Below, piece by piece: positions 27,201 to 36,200 of a stretch of 46,541 bases of DNA; the first letter of the stretch is position 1, and each line of letters opens with the position of its first letter. The DNA comes from Acanthaster planci (Eukaryota > Echinodermata > Asteroidea > Valvatida > Acanthasteridae). Where the stretch lies: NCBI RefSeq assembly GCF_001949145.1, contig NW_019091459.1, positions 1,040,776 through 1,087,316 of the forward strand, in the 5' to 3' direction. The notes beneath the pieces were generated by a model. That model was not told where the DNA came from. It saw nothing but the letters and a program-made list of their open reading frames with translations, and did not search any database. Made by a program: the position numbers and the translations under genes.

Positions 27201-30200
27201 CTTTTTAAAAAAAATCCTGTCCGCATTGGTTGCTTGGAGTAGCCACTGTTATCTGAGATTAAACGTGTCAGCTGCTGACTCCAGCATGTTTATTGGTGTC
27301 ATGGCTTGAGACAGACTGGAGATTCTGGTTGAAATCCTCTCCTGGAGTAGGCCTACCAAGCTTTTTTAAGTCAGAGCTTTAAGCACATTCTGTCTGTACG
27401 ATGTTAAACTAATTATTACAATTCTAAGATACTGTTTTGCACAGTTTTTGTTTCCTTGAAATCAATAGTATTTTACGTGGTAGAATTGTATAGATTGACT
27501 GACACTGTTATTTTCTTGGTTTAAAAGTAAGACATTTAAAGCTTACCGTTATTCAGTCGTCCGATTTTTGAAATTGACCTGGTGATATACACTACCTCTA
27601 ATGTTTTAATGACTTGATTTTTTGTTACAGTAACATCCCCACATGAACCTTATAATGTCACCGTGGCAACCACCATTAGCTCAGCCCGTGTTGCCTGGCA
27701 ACCAGCCTACAATGGAGGCTTCACACAGACCTACACTGTGTGGTAAGAGCCTCTGCTGTGCTTCATATTCTGTTTGCTTTGTTGCAAAATGAATGATGGA
27801 GGTTTATTGTCAGGTGTAGGGGTTTACATTATTTGTCGTTGATATTGTAATATTGATTTGAAGATGCCAAGGATGTAAGGTCAGACATATACTTGTTCAT
27901 GTCATAATGCATCAGTTAGTTTTTCTGTAATCTGCAGATTTCCAAGATTAAATTAGCTTATTACGATAAAGTCTCTTAAGTTGGTACTAACAACTTGTGT
28001 GGGTCAGTGGCTTCCCAAAATTTGGGTGTTTCCCTCTTGTTGGACTGAATTTTATATATTTTATCCAAGGTACCTAGAGGCAGGAGTAGCCAATGAGGAG
28101 TGGACTACATTTGACCAAATACCAGAGGACATCAACTTCCATATTGTGTACAATCTTAAGCCAAGTACTGAGTACCTGTTTGCAGTGGTTGCCAGTAACC
28201 AACTAGGACAAAGTCTGTTTAGTGAAATGGTCTCAGCAACAACTAAAGGTAAATCCATCCCCAAGGAGTGAACTGCATGTAGTTGAGAGGGTTTCATCAA
28301 AGTTTACAAAAATGCGTAATTGATTTCTTTCTCCAAGTGGTTGTTGACAACTTTACTATAATTGATTTTTTTTCACAGATGCAGGGGAGTTGGTGTCACC
28401 AACTGATGAAACAGGGAAAACACTCATCCCTATTTACATTGGTAAGCTTGGACAAGATCTCACAGAGATTGCAGAGATGTCTTTTGGCTTATTACTGTAC
28501 ATTGTTTCAGTGCATGTAGAATATGAGTCCACTATCTGGTTCGTAAGTTTGACGTCACTTCAGTTTAAACCATGCCCACTGCACATGCACTGCACACAGA
28601 GTTACATGCGTTGATCTCCGTTTATGTGGAACCATGGAAGCCGAAGTTGAAGCGCAACTTCCACGATTTGCATGCTTCCATTGGAGCCTGCAAATCGTGG
28701 CACGTCCGCCTTTGTGACGAAGTCACTTACGAACTGGATAGGCTGCAGACACACAAGGCTATCTTTTAGTTATCTTTGATGCTGTGTAGACTGGGAGATA
28801 GTATTGATACTTTTTCAAGTGGTGACCTTTAGATCACATCTACTGAAGTGATTTGTCCCATCGGTAGGATGCCCAATGCGGCTTGTCACTGGTTCACTGA
28901 TACCTCTTTAAACTATTGCAGACCCTGTTGTTTATAAACACTTTGGATTTGTGAGGCAGAGCCTAATTGGGAAAAGGCCATGTTGCACCAAACACTTGAT
29001 GAGCTGTGCTCAGTCAGATCAGTTTATAGAAGAATTTAGTGTACTCCTTCGGTTTGCCTCAACGGTTCACCGAATCTTGAGTGCATCTGGTCATGTTTAG
29101 TGGCAGATGTACCATGTTATTTTGTTGATATATGACAGGTGTGATCAATGGGTAGATCACAGTTGTTGATGTGTTGAGGTACTGCACAACGCGGATTACC
29201 AGTTGGATCTGTCAGCGTTTGTTTATTTATTCATTCTGATGATGCTTACAACTCTCCCAGGTCTGCTGGAGTCAAGTTTAACATTGAAAGATCTGCTGAG
29301 ATTGTTAATAACTGCGCCATCTCAATGATGAACTTCCTGTGTGCTCTTACAATAACATTTAAGGTTTTCAGATGGCAGGCAGTAATGGTCTTGTGTCAGT
29401 TATAAATAATCGTCAATTTGTTTTCTGTCAAAACTTAAAGTAAGATCAGAAAATTGTAATCAAAGCATTGTACCTTAGCACAAGGACCTTTGTCATGTCT
29501 TGCCAAATTTGAATTTTTTTTCCCAAATCATTATCAAGGAAGAAACAGCAGTTTATTATCTCCAGCCTCAGGTAGTCTTCAAAATGGTTTGAAACTCGCG
29601 GATTGATCCTTTTTCATGTTGAGGGTTGCTCATTAGCCAGAAGTTTCATCTGAATGGACTTGCTTTATATTCCTTACCCTCCGACCAGGCCTCACCCCTT
29701 CCCCACCTCAGAACCTGAGCATCCTACCGACTCAAGAGGGCCTTCTCCTCTCCTGGTACCCGCCTACCCTCTGGGGTCAGTTTGTCAATCGTTACTCCAT
29801 TGAGTACCGGCTACATGGCCCCTGGGTGGTGATGTATGACCGTGTGGACGGCAGCCAATTGGACCAGCTCCTGGAGAGATTGCAGCCCAACACTACCTAC
29901 CAGTTTCGCATGTTTGCATTCACGCCTGTCTTGTACAGCTCGCCTAGCGAGATGGTTACTGGTTTCACTGGAGGTATAGTTAATTGCATTTAGTGCTTGA
30001 TTACAGACCTGCCAACTGGTATGATTTAGCTGTATTTCCTATGGGAAATTCTTGAAAAAAGGGTTGTACTTTTTCTCCCCCATAAAAAGCGGATTTTGGC
30101 CATTTTGGCACACCTGAAAAAAATTGTAGATAAAAAGTTGTAAATATGCGGCTTGAAATAACGTTAGTAAATTTTCCATTTTCGGAAAATAGCTGGCTTC

Positions 30201-33200
30201 TTTGCAACTTGCGTGGGGCAAAGAAATTGTGTCGTATATTGCACGGCTTTTACATGCACTGTGTGCATCGCTTATAAGAGATTTCAAGCAATGTTTGGAC
30301 ATAGACTTATCAACATGTCAGCGCAAAACCTGTGTATGAATTGTCGAAAGAGGGTCCGATCTGAATGCAATCTTTGACATGACTGATCACAAGGATAGAG
30401 ACATTTTACGGCTGGCCAGCAGGCAATGGACAAAATCCATGTCAGGAAATTCCAAAAGCCTGGACATGCGATGTGCATTTCAAGATATCGTAGAAGACAG
30501 ATATCGTAAGAAAACGTAGTCAAATCATGTGGGAATAGAGCCATTTCAGGCTTCAACCTCGAAAATGGATTTCTTGTGTGATTATTTTTATGCATGAAGA
30601 AGTGTTGACCCAATCTAGCCCCAGTTACTAGGACTAACGTTAGACCCAATCCAGATGAGTGGTCAAAATGATCATGCAGAGGAATGTGCTCATTTCTTGC
30701 AAAATACGACTTTTAATGAAAAATACAACTTTTGAATACAGTTTTGTGATCCGAGAGGTTGGCAGGTCCGTTGATTAGCATAACCTCTTCATTTACAGCG
30801 TGAGAATCTCTGTTAAAAAATTGCCCTTTACGGATGTTGGGAAGGTTAACCAGGATGAACGGAAACAATAATCAGTGGTCTATCCAACTAGGAATTTGAA
30901 CATGCTCATTTGTTTTGCCTTGTTTCAATTTAAGATGATTTTCAAAATGCATTTCTCCTGTGCTGAATTATTTCGAATGCCCCAGATCTTTTCTCTGTAG
31001 GAGAGGTGTATGCAACTTGAACCTGTGTTTGTCTGTTTTGTCACTAATCTCTCTCTAGATATCCCAGCTTATATGCCTCCAAAACCAACAACAGAGGGCA
31101 CCCCTCAGTACGGGGAACCAGGCATTTTGCCCGGTGTCATAGCAGGCATATGCTTCCTTTTTGTGTCATTGTTGCTAAGCGTTCTGGCTGTGTGTATCTA
31201 CAACAGAAGGAAGAAGAAAAAGAGACAAGCATTCTTCAGTAAGTTAGACAAGGGTATAGATGTGTTTAGAAGGGAGTGTGTGGTGTACAGGTTATAGACA
31301 GCATGATAAGCGACTGTGTTGGTTGGGAACCAGACCAAAGTGATCCTACTAGAGACAGGCAGAGGTAGAAGTGACCTTTGAATGGGGTGCTCTTATGCAC
31401 ACCCCTTCTGCACAAACCCCTTGGGTTGGTGTATTTTTAAATGAAGGGGAAAAGTATGTTATCTTTAACGTACATTTGTAAAACTGTTGCATACTTTGGC
31501 AGTGTGCGGGGATATCATCACTATGTCTTAACACAGAGGCTTGGACAGTTTGCCTCAAATAATATCATACATAGTCACTGTCTTTGCAAACCTGTCTTTT
31601 TCCTGTATGTGTAGAATTGGTGTGTTTCAATATGTGGTTTGGATTGATTGATGTCAAAAATATTGATTGATATTGTGGATTGGATAACAGTTCATGTTGT
31701 GCTGTGGATATTTGCATAACTTCATCAGTTATACACATACAGTAGGCTTTTCATAGGGGAAGCAGTCAGGAGTCAGTCAGTCCCCTTGGCGTTTAGTCTC
31801 CAACTGCAGCTTATGAAGTTTTAGCAGTTACTTTTATTGCTAAAATCTGAAGAGTTACAAGTATTTTTTGCGGATTTAAATTTCCATCTATGCTATTATA
31901 CTCTGCATGTTATGTAAAGTACAAGTGTGAACATAAAGCAATATTTTTCCCTGCACTGCCTGACTACATTCCTACTTGGCATGATAATTCACTGTAATTA
32001 GATTTGTAAGTATCCAGACCTTAGCATTTCATGCATTGTGGGTTTACTCATTGTACGAATACTTCATACCCACTTGAAGCAGCCAGTCTCAGCTCGTCAG
32101 TGCTCGTCCTGTTTTCTCCTGTTTGTTGTCTGCAGGTATTGCAGCCCAGACCCCACAACCACTAATCCACAGACCCCAACCAGCACAGTAAGTCAGATAA
32201 TCCTAGTACCCTGACTCCGGTCCTGCCAATCACCTTCCTGCTTTTTGTCCCAAGGAGCAAGGAACATCAGTAACAGTATCAGTAACTATAGTTGCATGGA
32301 TTCTAGAATTGGTTTGTAGGGACACACAGCATAGGAGGGGTAGTTTTTCTTCACATTTCAGTGTATATTTTGGTATCCACAAGTCATCTGTTGATGCACT
32401 TCTCACCATTTTAGAGTTAGCAAAAGTGTGATTGAGTAGTCTCTTGGGAAGAGTGTTTTTGAATGTCTGTCTTGTGGTTGTGTTTTATTGCCTATAAAAA
32501 GATATTTGCCTGTGTAATGATAGCAGCATTTGATATCACAATGACTTAGCCTTGTGCTGGTTCTAGGATGATGGGTCACATACTTATCTCAGTAGGGAGT
32601 TTTGATTTTCATTGATTTGCAAACGTCTTTGTTTCTTTCTGATTCACTTCAGATCAGCAGAGACACCCACGCCAGCCACCGTTAAACCTGTAGGTCTGGT
32701 CTCCAAGCTCATTCTAAAGATCTCCCCTAAACACAAGGCAGACCCTGCCTCTGCGCCCCACCCAAACCGGCACGCCCACCTGACCTCTAATGGCAAGCTG
32801 CCCACCAGTCGTTCAGAGCCGAGCCTCAGCGAGCGGTTGCTGGTTCGATCAGCTCGCCAGCGTCGTTCACCTGGGAGGTACAGAGAGTCGGGGGTAGAGC
32901 TTCCTGGTGGGAGGGCAGGGAGCAGAGGCGAGGCAGCCTCCAGACAGCTGGCATCCGAGCAAGCGTTGGAGCTTGATGAGTTTGGGCCATCGTCACCTGG
33001 TGGTGTGTATTCAGTACAAGACGGCAGGATTCGAGCCCATGGTACATGATACATGTATAATAATTACAGTTGATTTAGCACTGTATTATTTGGTAAAGCC
33101 TGAATAATTGATCAAAAGAAATGCCATTTTACCACCATGGATTTTGAGTCAATGCCCTTCACCAGTGTAATTTTAGAAGCAGCGTATGCCAAATGATTCC

Positions 33201-36200
33201 CAAAGGCTTGTGAGAACAACTTTGCAAGCTTGTTTGGTTGGATTCAAATCCATGTCCTTGTGCTTACAAGTGCAGATGTCTTAACCACTGACCCGCTGAT
33301 CTTGTACAAATCAATTTGGGCATGTTATTGACTTTCACATTTTAAAAAACTTATTTGACAGGGCTGTATGGTTACGGCAGTTCCTACCCCTGCCACTCTG
33401 GCGGTGAATCATCAGAAACCAATAAAGATGAGGATGATAGTGACACATCCCCTGATACACACAGTAATGTCTCCCCAGGTGTCAGACCTTTGGATTATGA
33501 CGACTCGTCACGACCTGTGCGGGGAGACTACGTTTATTATCATGGTAACATGTTCATCACTAGCAACTCAGATGACAATGAGGATTATGGGTGGGCCGAT
33601 GTGCCTCAGGGTGGTTACCATAGTGGTGATACTGACGAGGGTGGTGTGGTGAACCCAGCAATGGTAACAGATGACAGTGGGGCACCGCCCCCTAGACGGA
33701 CTCCCCCAACTCAAAACCAGTACGTGGACATGCCAACAAAAAACCACTGGCGTTGGGACCGAGAGTGGGCTGATGACACACTGAGTCACTCACACCCTGA
33801 CGGACACCGTGACACACCACCGCATTCTCAGGATTCTGTAAATAGGCAAAGGACTCTGCCGAGACACAGTACACGGAAAAATATCCAACGTTTGTCTCGG
33901 GATGATTTTAGGAGTGGCCCCCCGCCAGAGTACCACAGCTCACCTCCTTGGTCAGATAGCATCAGCACTATACAAGGAAACTCCATGAGTACTAGGCATC
34001 CGGACTATGCCGATTTAGACTATGGAAAGCCTCCTTGGACAAAAGTAAATCAAGGGAGAGATGAGTCTGAGTATGGAGGGCCACATGGTCCAAGACAATC
34101 TGCTGAGAGACGAACCAGGAAATCCTCATGTCCAGACTATGACAAGCTCAGAAACAGTCCTCGGAGGAGAAGCCCTCAGAGGTCACAAAGTGCTGACATC
34201 TATGGAGAGCCAAGAATGTCAAGAAAACATGAAAAGCGGCCCAGCCTTCGTTTTCAGGGCACTCATAAGATTTATGGCACGCCTCTTGCTGCAAAAAGAT
34301 CCACAAGTCCGCACCGGCATGAAAGTAACTATGCTGAGAGAACCAGAGTACCAAGGGCTGCAGAGGACTTGTATGATCATAATACCGACACAAGAGGTCA
34401 AAGGTCAGGGAAGAGTCGCAGATCTCCCTCCAAAGCAGACAGTAGCCCTGACTCAGAACAGTATCGGAAACCTGTGCAGCAGGTTATGAAACGTAGCCCT
34501 GTCAGGACAATCCAGGGGACACAAGGGAGGACAGACCCGGTCATAGACCCTAGGGAGGGGCACAGTGGTGCTGCATCAGTAGAGAGTTGTGCAGACGAAG
34601 GTGGGTAGAAAAACGTGTATTGCCAAATCTAATGAACTGCCAATCAGTATAAAGTTTGTGGCCAGTTTTTGTTGGATGAAGTACTGAAACAAATCTTGAT
34701 AGAAATCTTAGGAGCTGCAGAAACAATGGCACACTCAGGATTTGTCATTGGAGCCATGGAGCCCAATTTTTTGTGTAAAAGCAAGCACTTGCTTTTATTG
34801 GCTGTCCGTTTTATGACATCATCAGTACTGATATCCATTGGCTTGCGTATTAACATGAGCACGAGTCCTGTTAAGTTCTGGTTGTCCACAGTAGACCCTA
34901 GTGCAGATCAGTGAGTTAAGTTGGCAGAATGCATGTGTGGTTCTAGAGGTTACATGTCACCTAGTGCTGTTTCTTTAAAAGAAAAACATTTCACGAGGCG
35001 CACTTAACCACTCGCTGCCAGATGCCTTTGGAAATGCAGTGTCTAATGCTGGGCAATTTTTCAATATCTTGGTTTTCAAAAGCCTTCAAAAATTCTTATC
35101 TTTTTTTCCTGAATGTCTAAACCCCATTGAGTGACTGTCTGATGGCTACTCTAATCTGACAGACAGCATCTGTTGACACCTGAGTATTTCAGTCAGGCCT
35201 GTCGCCTTGTAAAAAGAGCCCAGATTGTGTGGTATTATGTAATATTGCTTTGTTCCCCAAACCGGCACAGTGCGCTGCTGGTGTCTTTTCAATAGGGGCC
35301 AGATTAACGTGCAGCGATATTGTATTGCTCATCACTGGAGTGCTGGAGTGCTTTTGTCCCCAGTGGTAATCCGCTTATGCTGAATGCCACAAACGGTGTA
35401 ATCTTTCAAAACAACTGAAAACTGAACGACTGATACTGACATCTGAAAAAATGTTGGCGATTCCCAGCAGCTCAGTTTTTTGTTTCAAGTATGGTGTTTT
35501 GTTACAAGGCCCAGCTCTTTTGTCCGATTTCAGGCACCCTGGCTGTGCGTACAAGCCCAAGGTACCCATAACCAGGCTCCCCGGCACTAAGTGGTTAAAT
35601 GAATGATTTAACAATTGCCTAGATTCACTTGTCTTTGTTGCAGACACATTGCAAGGCACATTGCAGGAAGCAGAGTCAACAGTCATGGATAACCATGGTG
35701 ATGAACGGTATCCTGTTGATGGCATGGAATCACCAGTAGAGGGCGCCAAGCCAGTGGAGAGTGCTGTCCCATCACCAGCTATGCAGTCACTGGTGGGCGG
35801 AGCCAAACCCAAGCTGTACGAAAGGGTGTCGCCCCAAGGAGGCAGTAAGCTAAAGGTTTATGATGACATTCCAAAAATAAACTCTCCTTTCCAGCAGAAA
35901 CGTAGCAGTCTGTCGCCAAGGTTTGACAGTGTGGGCCTCCCGACTCACAGCAGCAGAGGACGGAATTACGACACTCTCCCGCTTCCTCCTACTGAGGGCA
36001 GTGTTAGGACCTCTGTATCCCCAACTGCGATGAGTGCAAACAGTCGCGCAAGCATGTCATCCATGGACAGTCGTCCCGGCTCTACAAAGCCTATCCCCCT
36101 CCCCCAGTCGTACATCTCCGCCCACCAACGCAGCCTCCTGTCTCCTAACAGCCAGTATTCAGCTAGCAGTGGCTACGCCAGTCGCAACACCTCACAGAGC

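Noticed and set aside
30284-30649. 121-codon minus-strand frame inside the hAT-like element, considered as a transposase remnant
   Set aside because: No transposase motif could be recognised; it is kept only as part of the element.
32644-33054. 136-codon minus-strand open frame
   Set aside because: It mirrors the low-complexity Turtle tail exon; its composition is explained by the coding strand.
34061-34489. 142-codon + strand frame inside the large tail exon
   Set aside because: It is an alternative frame of the Turtle exon, without start context or a recognisable domain.
35375-35812. 145-codon minus-strand frame over the start of the last Turtle exon
   Set aside because: It is antisense to coding sequence and repetitive by reflection; no family is recognised.
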